Of a stretch of 64,000 nt of DNA, positions 7,231 to 17,419 are shown piece after piece. Origin of the DNA: an uncultured Clostridia bacterium. Lineage in GTDB: Bacteria > Bacillota > Clostridia > TANB77 > CAG-508. The stretch's first letter is position 1. Every line of letters starts with the position of its first letter. The stretch covers positions 1-64,000 of the forward strand of contig CAKPGM010000002.1 in assembly GCA_934154805.1 (NCBI GenBank), in the 5' to 3' direction. The translations under genes and the position numbers were made by a program. The notes under the pieces were generated by a model. The model was not told the origin of the DNA. It searched no databases and saw only the letters and a list, made by a program, of their open reading frames with translations.

Positions 7231-10200
7231 ATGAATATTTTAATAAAAGAAATTGAGAAGTTACCTAAATTTTTAGAGTACAATGAATGTGTAAAAAATA
7301 AAATGAGTCCGATAGTATTATCGGGCTTATCTAGCGTGGGAAAGATACAGTTAATTGAAGCGACTAAACAATATTCAAATAAAAATATATGTATAATAAC
7401 ATATAATGAGATACAAGCTAGAAGAATAATACAAGATTTAAAATATTTTACTAACAATGTAATATTTTTTCCTAAAAGAGAAATTGCACCATATGACTAT
7501 GAAGCAGAAAGCAAAGACTTGCCTTATGAAAGAATAGAAACATTAAATAAAATATTTGACCAAACAGAGAAAAAGAAATCTGATATTGCAGAAAATAAGC
7601 TAATTATTGTAACAACAGTAGAAGCTATAATGCAAAAAATGATTTCAAAAGAAGAGATATACAAAAATGTATTGGAATTTAAAACTGGAAAGACTTTTGA
7701 TTTAGAAGAATTAAAACATACATTATCAAACCTAGGATATGAAAGAGCTGAAATTGTAGACGGAAAAGGTCAATTTTGTGTAAGAGGCGGAATAATTGAT
7801 ATAGGAACTACTAAAACTCAGGGAATAAGAATAGAGTTCTGGGGAGATGAAGTAGATTCAATAAGAAGTTTTAGCATAACATCACAACGTTCAAACAAAA
7901 TGCTAGAAAATGCTAAAATATATCCTTCACACGAATTGATTTTAACTAAAAATATAGAAGATATATGCAAACAAATAGATCAGACTAGACAAGAAGATGT
8001 ATCTGAAGATATAGAAGAGATAAAAGCTGGAAGCTATATAAACAAAATAGACAAATATTTTAATAGCTTTTATGATGAACAAGCTTGCTTTTTAGACTAT
8101 ATACAAAATGATTATTTGTTGCTATTAGATGATATAGATAAAATTAATACAAGACAGGACAATATTGTTAAAGATAATTTTCAACTTGCGGAGGCACTAC
8201 AAGAAAAAGGAAGAACTGTTCCGGATTCGATAAAGAACATAGAGAAATACAATCTAGAAAATACAGATAGACAGACAATTTATTTATACGAAACAGATCT
8301 ACTAGAGAATAAGAAAAACACTAAATTCTCTAGAAATGTATACAATTTTAAATATAGAGATATGCACTTCTTTAAGAGCGAGTTAAACATATTAACTGCT
8401 GAAATAAAGAAGGCATTAGAAGCAAAGAAAAAAGTATTTGTATTGGCTGGAAATGAAGCTGGTGCTAAGAAAATAGAAACATTACTTGCACAAGAAGATA
8501 TAAAATACAAGTATTTTGAAAAACTAGATGATACAAAAGAGCAAATATACACAAATTCGATACAAGAAGAATTAGAAAACAAAAAAGTAATTATATCTAA
8601 TGGTAGTCTATCAGCAGGATTTGAAAATTATGACTTAAATATGTTGGTAGTAACTGGAGAAGATTTTATAAGTTCAGAGCAAAAAAGAAAAAGAGCAACA
8701 GATAGTTTTAAACAAGGAGAAAAAGTAGTATTTGCAGACCTGAGAGCTGGCGATTATGTAGTACATATAAGTCAAGGAATAGGAATCTACATAGGTGTAA
8801 ATACTATAACAACAGCAGATGGAGTTACAAAAGATTACATCAAAATAAAATATAAAAATGATGATGTTTTATATGTTCCAACAGATATGCTTGACAACAT
8901 TAGAAAATTCGTAGGTGGCGGAGAAGCTCAACCAAAGCTAAACAAATTAGGAAGTAAAGAGTGGGAACACACCAAATTAAAAGTAAAGTCAAATTTAAAA
9001 GAAGTTGCAAGAGACTTAATAGAACTTTATGCTAGAAGACAGAAAGCAAAAGGCTTTATGTTTTCAAAAGATACGCCTTGGCAAAAACAGTTTGAGGATA
9101 GCTTCAAATATACAGAAACAAACGATCAATTAAGATGTATATCAGAAGTAAAAAAAGATATGGAATCAAATAAACCAATGGACAGACTTCTTTGCGGAGA
9201 TGTTGGATATGGTAAAACGGAAGTTGCGATTCGTGCAGCATTTAAGGCAGTGATGGATCAAAAGCAAGTGGCATATTTAGTACCAACAACAATACTGGCA
9301 AATCAACAATATGAAGAATTTAAATCTAGAATGGAAGATTTTGCGATAAATGTGGAATTACTAAATAGATTTAGAACGAAAAAAGAACAAGAAGAAGTTA
9401 TTAGAAGACTTAAACTGGGAGAAGTGGATATTGTAATAGGAACACATAGGATATTGAGCCAAGATGTTGAGTTTAAAGATTTAGGATTATTAATTATAGA
9501 CGAGGAACACAGATTTGGAGTAAAAGATAAAGAAAAAATCAAAAAACTCAAAGAGAATATTGATGTTCTAACAATGACAGCAACTCCAATTCCAAGAACA
9601 TTGCATATGTCGATTGTTGGAATAAGAGATATGTCTGTTATATATGAACCACCACAAAACAGAAAACCTGTACAAACTTATGTGTTAGAATATGATGATG
9701 AAATAATAAAAGAAGCTATTACAAAAGAGCTAGAAAGAAAAGGACAGGTATTCTACCTATTTAACAATGTAGAAAATATCATTAAAAAAGCCAATGAAAT
9801 ATCAAAATTAGTTCCAGAAGCAAAAGTTGAATTTGCACACGGAAAAATGACAGGAAGCCAAATTGAAAGCATAATGCAGGACTTTATAAATCATAAAATA
9901 GATGTACTAGTTTGTACAACAATACTAGAGTCTGGAATTGACATACCAAATGCAAATACTATAATTGTGGAAAATGCTGATAGACTTGGATTAGCGCAAC
10001 TTTATCAAATAAGAGGAAGAGTTGGACGTGCTGACAGACAAGGATATGCATACATAACTTATAGAAAAGATAAATTATTAACAGAAGTAGCAGATAAGAG
10101 ATTAAAAGCAATTAAAGAATTTACAGAATTCGGTTCTGGTTTTAAAATTGCGATGAGAGATTTGGAGATAAGAGGAGCTGGAAGCTTACTTGGAGAAATA

Positions 10201-10755
10201 CAATCAGGACATATGGAACAAGTTGGATATGATACATATTGCAGGTTACTAGATGAAGTTATTAAAGAAATGCAAGGAGTTCCTGTTAAAGAAGAGAAAG
10301 ACGTACAAATCGATATTAACTTATCAAGCTACATACCAGAAAAGTACATTGAGGATAGTGCTCAAAAAATAGAAATCTATCAAGATATAGCATTGTGTAA
10401 AAATGAAAAAGATATTGAAGATGTTATTGATGAAATAATTGATAGATATGGAAGTATGCCAAAAGAAGTTGAGAATCTAATAGAAGTGGCAAGAATTAAG
10501 ATATTAGCTCGCAAAGCCTGTGCTATCAAAGTTGTTCAAAAAGAAAGAAGCATAATGGTAATACTAGACAAAGACAATATCAAAATTAATGAAGAAATTG
10601 TAAATAATCTAATAAAAAAATACGGAATTGATATAAGATTTTCACCAGGAGTGGAACCATATATCACATTAAAAATTAACGAAACGAGTGAAGAAAGAGT
10701 TGTCCAAAAAATTAAAGGTTTATTACAATCAATTATAGTAGAAGAAAAAGTGTAA
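7231..10755 (+). CDS. mfd: Transcription-repair coupling factor Mfd
   Basis: Mfd removes RNA polymerase stalled at DNA lesions and recruits UvrA. The 1174-residue product has the full family layout: a UvrB-like N-terminal module (about 1-340), the CarD-like RNA polymerase interaction domain around 505-570 (RAGDYVVHISQGIG), and a superfamily-2 helicase core with Walker A GDVGYGKT (656-663) and DEEH (757-760). Later motifs are TATPIPRTL and IRGRVGR. The C-terminal TRCF domain covers about 1010-1120. A TrmH-family methyltransferase gene follows 45 bases downstream and is probably co-transcribed. Confidence 0.97.
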   Translation: MNILIKEIEKLPKFLEYNECVKNKMSPIVLSGLSSVGKIQLIEATKQYSNKNICIITYNEIQARRIIQDLKYFTNNVIFFPKREIAPYDYEAESKDLPYERIETLNKIFDQTEKKKSDIAENKLIIVTTVEAIMQKMISKEEIYKNVLEFKTGKTFDLEELKHTLSNLGYERAEIVDGKGQFCVRGGIIDIGTTKTQGIRIEFWGDEVDSIRSFSITSQRSNKMLENAKIYPSHELILTKNIEDICKQIDQTRQEDVSEDIEEIKAGSYINKIDKYFNSFYDEQACFLDYIQNDYLLLLDDIDKINTRQDNIVKDNFQLAEALQEKGRTVPDSIKNIEKYNLENTDRQTIYLYETDLLENKKNTKFSRNVYNFKYRDMHFFKSELNILTAEIKKALEAKKKVFVLAGNEAGAKKIETLLAQEDIKYKYFEKLDDTKEQIYTNSIQEELENKKVIISNGSLSAGFENYDLNMLVVTGEDFISSEQKRKRATDSFKQGEKVVFADLRAGDYVVHISQGIGIYIGVNTITTADGVTKDYIKIKYKNDDVLYVPTDMLDNIRKFVGGGEAQPKLNKLGSKEWEHTKLKVKSNLKEVARDLIELYARRQKAKGFMFSKDTPWQKQFEDSFKYTETNDQLRCISEVKKDMESNKPMDRLLCGDVGYGKTEVAIRAAFKAVMDQKQVAYLVPTTILANQQYEEFKSRMEDFAINVELLNRFRTKKEQEEVIRRLKLGEVDIVIGTHRILSQDVEFKDLGLLIIDEEHRFGVKDKEKIKKLKENIDVLTMTATPIPRTLHMSIVGIRDMSVIYEPPQNRKPVQTYVLEYDDEIIKEAITKELERKGQVFYLFNNVENIIKKANEISKLVPEAKVEFAHGKMTGSQIESIMQDFINHKIDVLVCTTILESGIDIPNANTIIVENADRLGLAQLYQIRGRVGRADRQGYAYITYRKDKLLTEVADKRLKAIKEFTEFGSGFKIAMRDLEIRGAGSLLGEIQSGHMEQVGYDTYCRLLDEVIKEMQGVPVKEEKDVQIDINLSSYIPEKYIEDSAQKIEIYQDIALCKNEKDIEDVIDEIIDRYGSMPKEVENLIEVARIKILARKACAIKVVQKERSIMVILDKDNIKINEEIVNNLIKKYGIDIRFSPGVEPYITLKINETSEERVVQKIKGLLQSIIVEEKV

Positions 10756-10800
10756 TAATTTTCTAAGTTTTGTAGAAAATAAAAATGGGGAGGAAGCGCA

Positions 10801-11592
10801 ATGCAAATTATTACTAGTAAAGATAATGAAATAGTAAAAAGCATAAAAAAGTTAAAAGACAAGAAATATAGAGATGAAGCGGGATTATATGTAATTGAAG
10901 GAATCAAAATAATAGAAGAAGCAATAGAAGAAAAGGCGCACATCAAAAGAATTGTTATCTGTGAAGAGTGCTTGGAAGCAGGAGATTTAGAACAAAAACT
11001 ATTATATGAGATTGCAAAATATGACTGTATATATGTAAGCAAAAAAGTATTTAACTTTTTAACAGATGTAATTGCACCACAAGGAATACTAGCAGTAGTG
11101 GAAAAGCCAAATCCTAATACAAAAATAAAATATGACCAAGATATTATACTTGTGCTAGATGGGATACAAGATCCAGGAAATTTAGGAACTATCTTAAGAA
11201 CAGCTGATAGTGTTAACTTAAAACAAATAATAGTTACAAAAAACACAGCCGATTGTTACAACCCAAAAGTAGTAAGATCAACAATGGGAGCGATTTTTAG
11301 GGTTGGTGTAATAGAAACGGATAATTTAGTAAAAACCTTAAAAGAGATAAAAAAGAATAAATTTGAGATAATAGTAACTTCACTTGATACAGATGAAAGT
11401 GTTTATGATGTAAAATACAATAAAAAAGTAATTGTAATTGGAAATGAAGCAAATGGAGTTACAAAAGAAGTTCAAGAAATAGCCGACAAAAAAGTAAAGA
11501 TTCCTATGCTTGGAAAAACAGAGAGTTTAAATGCTTCTGTTGCAACAGGAATAATGCTATATGAATATGTAAGACAAAAAATAAGTAAATAA
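10801..11592 (+). CDS. TrmH/SpoU-family RNA 2'-O-methyltransferase
   Basis: A SAM-dependent RNA methyltransferase of the SPOUT class, 263 residues. The N-terminal substrate-binding domain begins QIITSKDNEIVKSIKKLKD. The SPOUT motifs are present: LDGIQDPGNLGTILRTADS (motif 1 with Asn and Arg), VIGNEANGVTKE (motif 2) and IPMLGKTESLNASVATGI (motif 3). The closest well-known type is B. subtilis YsgA/RlmB-like; whether the target is rRNA or tRNA cannot be told. GGGGAGG sets ATG 10801. It is followed by a strong bidirectional terminator. Confidence 0.9.
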   Translation: MQIITSKDNEIVKSIKKLKDKKYRDEAGLYVIEGIKIIEEAIEEKAHIKRIVICEECLEAGDLEQKLLYEIAKYDCIYVSKKVFNFLTDVIAPQGILAVVEKPNPNTKIKYDQDIILVLDGIQDPGNLGTILRTADSVNLKQIIVTKNTADCYNPKVVRSTMGAIFRVGVIETDNLVKTLKEIKKNKFEIIVTSLDTDESVYDVKYNKKVIVIGNEANGVTKEVQEIADKKVKIPMLGKTESLNASVATGIMLYEYVRQKISK

Positions 11593-11632
11593 AAAATTGC
11601 CCAAGAGTATAAACTTTTGGGCAATTTTTTTA
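11591..11632. terminator. Bidirectional terminator between convergent genes
   Basis: AAAAAATTGCCCAA (11591-11604) pairs with TTGGGCAATTTTTT (11617-11630). T-runs are present on both strands, and the stem overlaps both flanking stop codons. Confidence 0.9.
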
Positions 11633-12238
11633 TTTGAATTTTATATTGTCTAATACAAATTGTTTGCTGTCATACATACTGTTGTAATTTGCAGAGTTAT
11701 TAATGTCAAATTGAACGTCGGTAGGGTTTACACAAAATATTTTATAATTAGCATTAGATTTTACTAAACTATAAGAAGGTAAATTTATTTCTTCAATCTC
11801 ATTTGAAGTAGCATCTTCTATCCAAATACTAAAAATATGACCACCAAATTCTTTGTCTGATATGCTAATAAAACTATATATTGTATGATTTTCTACAGTA
11901 GATTTATTAACTTCATATTTATCTTTCCAATTGTAAGGCAATTCTGTAGTTGCACATCCTAAATCAACTGCTATATTTGTATTTACAGAAGAAGGTGGAG
12001 TGAAATTAGTATCTAGAGTATTAGCATTATTAGTTGAGAAACTAGATGCTGTATTTTGTGTCAAATTATTATCACTATTGCTTTCTTCTTGATTTGTAGT
12101 TGAATCTGACTGTAAATTCTGAGGTGTATTAGGTGATGAAGAAGGACTAACCTTTGTATAAATAAATAATCCGATAAATGCAATTACTAACAATATAATA
12201 ATGATTATCAAAAATGCATTTCCTGTTTCTTTATCCAT
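11630..12238 (-). CDS. Hypothetical membrane-anchored extracytoplasmic protein
   Basis: Not recognised. The 202-residue product has a short cytoplasmic N-terminus (MDKETGN) and one hydrophobic segment at about residues 8-29. A Ser/Asn/Thr/Gln-rich linker follows (about 30-85), then a globular domain of about 110 residues starting near AVDLGCATTELPYNW with two Cys. The layout suggests an anchored domain outside the membrane. It ends at the shared terminator and lies 34 bases downstream of asnS, so it is probably co-transcribed with it. No enzymatic motif is visible. Confidence 0.75.
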   Translation of the reverse strand: MDKETGNAFLIIIIILLVIAFIGLFIYTKVSPSSSPNTPQNLQSDSTTNQEESNSDNNLTQNTASSFSTNNANTLDTNFTPPSSVNTNIAVDLGCATTELPYNWKDKYEVNKSTVENHTIYSFISISDKEFGGHIFSIWIEDATSNEIEEINLPSYSLVKSNANYKIFCVNPTDVQFDINNSANYNSMYDSKQFVLDNIKFK

Positions 12239-12272
12239 ATTTTATCTCCTTTCTCTTTAGATTATAAAACGA

Positions 12273-13661
12273 TTAAAAATCGCAATTATTTGGTGTTCTT
12301 GGGTAAGGAATAACATCTCTAATATTTTCCATACCAGTTATATACATAAGTAATCTTTCAAAGCCTAATCCGAATCCTGAATGGATAACAGATCCGTATC
12401 TACGAAGGTCTAGATACCAATACAATTCGTCTGTATTTATATGCATCTCGTTCATACGAGCGACTAATTTATCATAGTTTTCTTCTCTTTGAGAACCACC
12501 CATGATTTCCCCAGCACCTGGAACTTCAAGATCAACTGCGGCAACAGTTTTACCATCTGGATTCAATTTCATATAGTATGATTTTATATCTTTTGGCCAG
12601 TTCTTTACAAAAACAGGACCATTAAAGTATTCTGTAATATATTTTTCATGTTCTTTTGCTAAATCCTCTCCATATTCTGGCTTGAATTCCCAATCTCTAT
12701 CAGCTTTTTTCAAAATATCTATAGCTTCTTTATGGTCTATTCTAGTAAATCTAGAAGCTATAACCCTCTTTAATTTTTCTATTAATCCATTCTCAATAAA
12801 TTTATCGCAGAATTCCATTTCTTCAGGACATCTCTCTAAAACTGCTTTTACAACATATTTTAAGAAATCTTCTTCAATATTCATTAATTCTTCTAGATCA
12901 CAGAAAGATATTTCTGGTTCCATCATCCAGAACTCGTTGGCATGAGTTTTTGTGTTAGAATTTTCTGATCTTAATGTTGGACCAAATGTATAAATCTTTC
13001 CAAAAGCTTGTGAGAAAGTCTCACCATGTAATTGCCCAGAACCTGTTATATAAGCCTTTTTACCAAATATATCTTGTGAAAAATCAGTATTACCATCTTT
13101 TTGTGGAAGAGGTTTATCTAAATCAAGTGTTGTTAATTTAAACATTTCAGCAGAACCTTCGCAATCTGCACAAGTGATAATTGGGCTGTTTAAATAAACA
13201 TATCCATTCTTTTGAAAATACTCGTGAATTGCAAAAGCTGCAACACTCCTAATTCTAAAGATTGCGTTAAAAGTATTTGTCCTTGGACGCAAATGTGCAA
13301 CAGTTCTTAAATACTCAAAAGAATGTCTTTTCTTTTGAAGAGGATAAGAGCTATCTGCAAGATTAAATATTTCAACTGAAGTTGCTTGCATTTCAAATGG
13401 TTGCTTAGCATTTTCAGTTTTAACGATAGTTCCTTTTACAATTAAAGTAGAACTAATTGTAACTTTACAAACATCTGCAAAATTTGATAATTTATCTGTA
13501 AAAACTATTTGCAAATTATTCAAAAAAGAACCATCATTCAATTCTATAAATCCAAAAGTTTTAGAATCTCTGACTGTTCTAACCCAACCAGCAATTTCAA
13601 CTTCTTGACCTATATATTTTTCTGTGTCGCGATATAAATCTTTTATTGTTGTTTTTTCCAT
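12273..13661 (-). CDS. asnS: Asparaginyl-tRNA synthetase
   Basis: Charges tRNA-Asn with asparagine. The 462-residue class IIb synthetase has an N-terminal OB-fold anticodon domain (EVEIAGWVRTVRDSKTFGFI) and motif 1 around EYFQKNGYVYLNSPIIT. Motif 2 is YTFGPTLRSENSNTKTHANE, and motif 3 is GFGLGFERLLMYITG. FWMMEPE and the ending PRTPNNCDF are typical of AsnRS rather than AspRS. AGGAGG sets the start. Its presence implies direct charging rather than only transamidation. No T-box leader is seen in the 131-base divergent spacer. Confidence 0.97.
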   Translation of the reverse strand: MEKTTIKDLYRDTEKYIGQEVEIAGWVRTVRDSKTFGFIELNDGSFLNNLQIVFTDKLSNFADVCKVTISSTLIVKGTIVKTENAKQPFEMQATSVEIFNLADSSYPLQKKRHSFEYLRTVAHLRPRTNTFNAIFRIRSVAAFAIHEYFQKNGYVYLNSPIITCADCEGSAEMFKLTTLDLDKPLPQKDGNTDFSQDIFGKKAYITGSGQLHGETFSQAFGKIYTFGPTLRSENSNTKTHANEFWMMEPEISFCDLEELMNIEEDFLKYVVKAVLERCPEEMEFCDKFIENGLIEKLKRVIASRFTRIDHKEAIDILKKADRDWEFKPEYGEDLAKEHEKYITEYFNGPVFVKNWPKDIKSYYMKLNPDGKTVAAVDLEVPGAGEIMGGSQREENYDKLVARMNEMHINTDELYWYLDLRRYGSVIHSGFGLGFERLLMYITGMENIRDVIPYPRTPNNCDF

Positions 13662-13690
13662 AATCTATCCTCCTATCATAATATATAAAG

Positions 13691-13719
13691 ATTATACATT
13701 CATTATATAGAAAAATCAA
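13691..13719 (-). promoter_or_regulatory. Promoter of asnS
   Basis: On the minus strand TTGATT and TATAAT are separated by 17 bases, about 30 bases upstream of the asnS start codon. Confidence 0.7.
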
Positions 13720-13738
13720 GAAAAATTTAACTAAAAGA

Positions 13739-13767
13739 TTGAAAAATACATAAATTTACGATAAAAT
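13739..13767 (+). promoter_or_regulatory. Promoter of the 13793 membrane protein gene
   Basis: TTGAAA (13739-13744) and TAAAAT (13762-13767) are 17 bases apart. It diverges from the asnS promoter. Confidence 0.6.
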
Positions 13768-13792
13768 TAATGCGAAAATATGGGGGAAAACA

Positions 13793-15265
13793 ATGAATAA
13801 AAAGAGTAATAACAAAATTATTTTTATATTAGCATTTTTTCTGCTAATGATAACCGTTACGAGTATTACAAAAATTATGCAAAATGATACATTTTTTACA
13901 ATAGCAACAGGCAATGAAATTATCCAGAATGGATATGATAATGAGGACCACTTAACATGGCATGAAAATTTGCATTTTTATAAATTAAGATGGGCATTTG
14001 ATGTATTAATAGCTTCTATGTTTAATAGCTTTGGCTTTAAAGGAATATATATTCTTGTCCTAATAATAGGAAGCATTACAATATTATCACTATATTATAT
14101 ACTATTGAAACGAAAAAATAGTGTTGTTTTAAGTTTTATAGGAGCATTAATATCTTCAATATTAATAACGGGTATATGGGGATTTACTGCTAGAGGACAG
14201 ATAATATCTTATTTGTTATTACTATGGGAAGTATTTTGCCTAGAAGAATTAATTAGAACTAATAAAAAAAGATATTATGTGTTTTTAGGACTAATATCTG
14301 TTTTAATAGTAAACTTTCATGCATCTGTTTGGATAATGTCAGAGATACTTGTGTTACCATATCTTGCAGAAGCAATATTATCAAGATTTATAAATAAAAC
14401 TGAAAGAATAACTATAGAAAAAATAAAAATAAAGCAAATAATAATGGTTATATTTATACTCTTTATTGGAAGCTTTTTATCTCCAATAGGAAGTTACACA
14501 TATACATATATGTTTAAGACAATAGGAGGCTTATCAAGCAGCTTTATAGCAGAATTACAGTCTTCGGAGATAACGCAAACATTAGGGTTAGCAATACTAA
14601 TAACAATTTATGCTATATTGACTTTATCAACAAAAACGAAAATCAAATTAAGAGATTTATTATTATTTTTAGGACTATTTATAATGGCTATACTTGCAAA
14701 AAGAAACTTAGCCTTTTTGTATTTAATAGGAATTATTCCGATAATAAATTTAATACAAGAATTCTTTAATACATATGATAAAGATGATTTACTAAACAAA
14801 TTTCAAACATTCTTAAGTAAAAAGAAAATAATTATAATTTTAACAGCAATTGTATTTATAACAATAACTCCTAACATAATAGCTAGAGCAAAAGAGAGTT
14901 ATATAGATAAAACAAAATATCCAGTTGAAGCAGTAAAATATATAAAAGATAATTTAAAATATGAAGATATGAAAATATATAATCATTTTGATTTTGGAAG
15001 CTACCTGGAATTTTGCAACATAAAAGCATTTGTAGATTCTAGAAGCGAAATATTCTGTAAAGAATTCAATGATGTTGAAATATTGCAGGATTGGTTTGAT
15101 GTATGTAAATGTAGAGTACATTATGATGATATATTTAAGAAATATAATATAGACTATGTATTAGTTTATAATAAAGAGGGAATAAATACATACTTGAATA
15201 AAGATAGTAGTTATGACAAGATATATGAAGATGAATATTTTAGTATATATAATGTCAAAAAATAG
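13793..15265 (+). CDS. Polytopic membrane protein, GT-C-like
   Basis: The 490-residue product has about 10-12 predicted membrane segments up to residue 365, then a soluble C-terminal domain of about 120 residues. The first loop (TFFTIATGNEIIQNGYDNEDHLTWHE) and the C-terminal block (IYNHFDFGSYLEF, AFVDSRSEIF) resemble uncharacterised GT-C-fold glycosyltransferase-like proteins that would use a lipid-linked sugar donor. Acidic and His residues in the first outer loop would be candidate catalytic residues. The function is inferred from layout only. GGGGGAAA precedes ATG 13793. It stands between two aminoacyl-tRNA synthetase genes. Confidence 0.7.
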   Translation: MNKKSNNKIIFILAFFLLMITVTSITKIMQNDTFFTIATGNEIIQNGYDNEDHLTWHENLHFYKLRWAFDVLIASMFNSFGFKGIYILVLIIGSITILSLYYILLKRKNSVVLSFIGALISSILITGIWGFTARGQIISYLLLLWEVFCLEELIRTNKKRYYVFLGLISVLIVNFHASVWIMSEILVLPYLAEAILSRFINKTERITIEKIKIKQIIMVIFILFIGSFLSPIGSYTYTYMFKTIGGLSSSFIAELQSSEITQTLGLAILITIYAILTLSTKTKIKLRDLLLFLGLFIMAILAKRNLAFLYLIGIIPIINLIQEFFNTYDKDDLLNKFQTFLSKKKIIIILTAIVFITITPNIIARAKESYIDKTKYPVEAVKYIKDNLKYEDMKIYNHFDFGSYLEFCNIKAFVDSRSEIFCKEFNDVEILQDWFDVCKCRVHYDDIFKKYNIDYVLVYNKEGINTYLNKDSSYDKIYEDEYFSIYNVKK

Positions 15266-15352
15266 TCTAAAAATATAGACTTTTGAGCAAATAAGTAGTA
15301 AAATATAAAAGCAAAGATTTATAAAAAATCTAGAAAATTTAAATAAAAGGAT

Positions 15353-17125
15353 ATGATGAATATGGCAAATCAATACAGAGATCACAATTGTGGAGAATTA
15401 ACAATAAAAAATGTAGGACAAGAAGTAAAACTAGCTGGTTGGATACAGAAAATCAGAAATTTAGGAGGTATGACATTTGTTGATTTAAGAGATCAATATG
15501 GAATAACTCAAATAGTAATATCTAATGAAAAATTGAAAGAACAAATGGCCGAATTATGCACAGAAAGTGTAATATCTGTGGATGGTATAGTTGTAGAACG
15601 TTCAAATAAGAATCCTAAAATGGCAACAGGAGATATAGAAATTTATGCCAAAGAGATTACATTACTTGGAGAATGTGAAAAAACACTTCCTTTTGAAGTA
15701 AATTCAGAAAAGGCAGATATAGCTTCTGTAAGAGAAGATTTAAGATTAGAATACAGATTTTTAGACTTGCGTAATGACACGATTCATAAAAATATTCTAC
15801 TTCGTGCAAAAATCATAAAAAGTTTAAGAGCAAGAATGGATGATTTAGGATTTGTAGAAATTCAAACACCAATACTTGCAAACTCTTCACCAGAAGGAGC
15901 AAGAGATTTCTTAGTACCAAGTAGACTACACCCAGGAGAGTTTTATGCATTACCACAAGCACCACAACAATTTAAACAATTATTAATGATATCAGGATTT
16001 GATAAATACTATCAAATTGCTCCATGCTTTAGAGATGAAGATCCAAGAGCAGATAGAGCACCAGGAGAATTTTATCAATTAGATTTTGAAATGGCATTTG
16101 CTACACAAGATGACGTTTTAGGAGTTATTGAAAAAGTAATCCCATCAGTGTTTAAGGAACATACAAATTGGCAAGTTGATGAAGGCCCATTTGTAAGAAT
16201 TCCATATAGAGAAGCAATGGAAAAATACGGAATAGACAAACCTGATTTAAGGAATCCATTAATAATCCAAGATGCGACAGAAATATTTAAAGATACAGAA
16301 TTTAATGCATTTAAAGGAAATGTTGTAAAAGCAATTGTTGTTCCAAATGGTGCAAGCCAAGGAAGAAAGTTCTTTGACAATATGACAGAGTTTGCAGTTC
16401 AAGAACAGAAAGCAAAGGGATTAGCTTGGACGAAAATAGAAGAAGACAACACTGTTCAAGGAGGAATTGCAAAATTCATTACAGCAGATGTATTAAAAGG
16501 ATTAGAAGAAAAACTAGGAGCAAAGCAAGGAGATAGCATATTCTTTGTAGCTGATCAATTAGAAAAGGCACAAAAAATAGCTGGACAAGTAAGAATTGAA
16601 TTAGGAAAAAGATTAGACTTACTAGAGAAGAATGTATATAGATTCTGCTTTATAGTAGACTTCCCAATGTATGAATATAACGAAGATGAAGGAAAAATTG
16701 ATTTCAACCATAATCCGTTTTCAATGCCACAGGGCGGTTTAGAAGCATTAGAAAACAAAGACCCACTAGACATAGTAGCATATCAATACGATTTAGTATG
16801 TAATGGATATGAAATGGCATCTGGCGCAGTTAGAAATCATGATCCGAAATTAATGGTAAAAGCATTTGAAATTGCTGGATATTCAGAAGAAACAGTAAAA
16901 GAAAGATTTGGAGCGTTATATAAAGCATTCAAATATGGAACACCACCACATGCAGGAGCAGCTCCTGGACTAGATAGAATGGTAATGCTAATTGCAGACA
17001 CACAAAATATAAGAGAAATAATTGCATTCCCTAAGAACAAAAAAGCAAGAGATGCAATGATGAATGCTCCAAGTAGAGTAGATGAACAACAATTAAAAGA
17101 TGTACACATAAAAATTGATAAATAA
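15353..17125 (+). CDS. aspS: Aspartyl-tRNA synthetase
   Basis: Charges tRNA-Asp. The bacterial-type product of about 590 residues has the OB-fold (EVKLAGWIQKIRNLGGMTFVDLRD) and motif 1 (ETPILANSSPEGARDFLVPS-type). Motif 2 is CFRDEDPRADRAPGEFYQLD, followed by the GAD insertion domain (about 285-420), and motif 3 is HAGAAPGLDRMVMLI. Three close ATGs (15353, 15356, 15362) are possible. AAAAGG at 15345-15350 is best spaced for 15356 or 15362, so the true protein may lack the first one to three residues. Confidence 0.97.
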   Translation: MMNMANQYRDHNCGELTIKNVGQEVKLAGWIQKIRNLGGMTFVDLRDQYGITQIVISNEKLKEQMAELCTESVISVDGIVVERSNKNPKMATGDIEIYAKEITLLGECEKTLPFEVNSEKADIASVREDLRLEYRFLDLRNDTIHKNILLRAKIIKSLRARMDDLGFVEIQTPILANSSPEGARDFLVPSRLHPGEFYALPQAPQQFKQLLMISGFDKYYQIAPCFRDEDPRADRAPGEFYQLDFEMAFATQDDVLGVIEKVIPSVFKEHTNWQVDEGPFVRIPYREAMEKYGIDKPDLRNPLIIQDATEIFKDTEFNAFKGNVVKAIVVPNGASQGRKFFDNMTEFAVQEQKAKGLAWTKIEEDNTVQGGIAKFITADVLKGLEEKLGAKQGDSIFFVADQLEKAQKIAGQVRIELGKRLDLLEKNVYRFCFIVDFPMYEYNEDEGKIDFNHNPFSMPQGGLEALENKDPLDIVAYQYDLVCNGYEMASGAVRNHDPKLMVKAFEIAGYSEETVKERFGALYKAFKYGTPPHAGAAPGLDRMVMLIADTQNIREIIAFPKNKKARDAMMNAPSRVDEQQLKDVHIKIDK

Positions 17126-17159
17126 AAAAGTTTAAAATTAGAAAAGGCAGGTGGATTTT

Positions 17160-17393
17160 ATGAAAAAGGAAAATGAAGAAACACTTGCAGTAGCAGTAGA
17201 AAAACTAAATAAAAAAATAGATGGATTAATAGAAGAGCAAAAAGAAATAAAAAAAGCGTTTAATAAATGTTTACAGAAGCTAAACAAAATGCAGGAATTT
17301 CATGAAATTAATGATATGAGAGCAGAATTGTTTAATAAAGAAGTAAACGATATAAAAAGATGTTTAATTATGATAAATGATAAGCTTTATTAA
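17160..17393 (+). CDS. Small coiled-coil protein, 77 residues
   Basis: Not recognised. The product is almost entirely charged helix (MKKENEETLAVAVEKLNKK, EEQKEIKKAFNKC) with heptad-like spacing of hydrophobic residues. It has two Cys and no membrane segment. A GTG at 17151 is also open, but AGGTGG at 17149-17154 is correctly spaced for ATG 17160. It lies 34 bases after aspS and 26 before murT, so it may be carried on either transcript. Confidence 0.7.
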   Translation: MKKENEETLAVAVEKLNKKIDGLIEEQKEIKKAFNKCLQKLNKMQEFHEINDMRAELFNKEVNDIKRCLIMINDKLY

Positions 17394-17419
17394 AACATCT
17401 AAGAGAGTAAGGAGAAGAT

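Noticed and set aside
7231..10755. Antisense open frames inside mfd and other long genes
   Set aside because: They are hydrophobic shadow frames typical of AT-rich genes, without ribosome binding sites.
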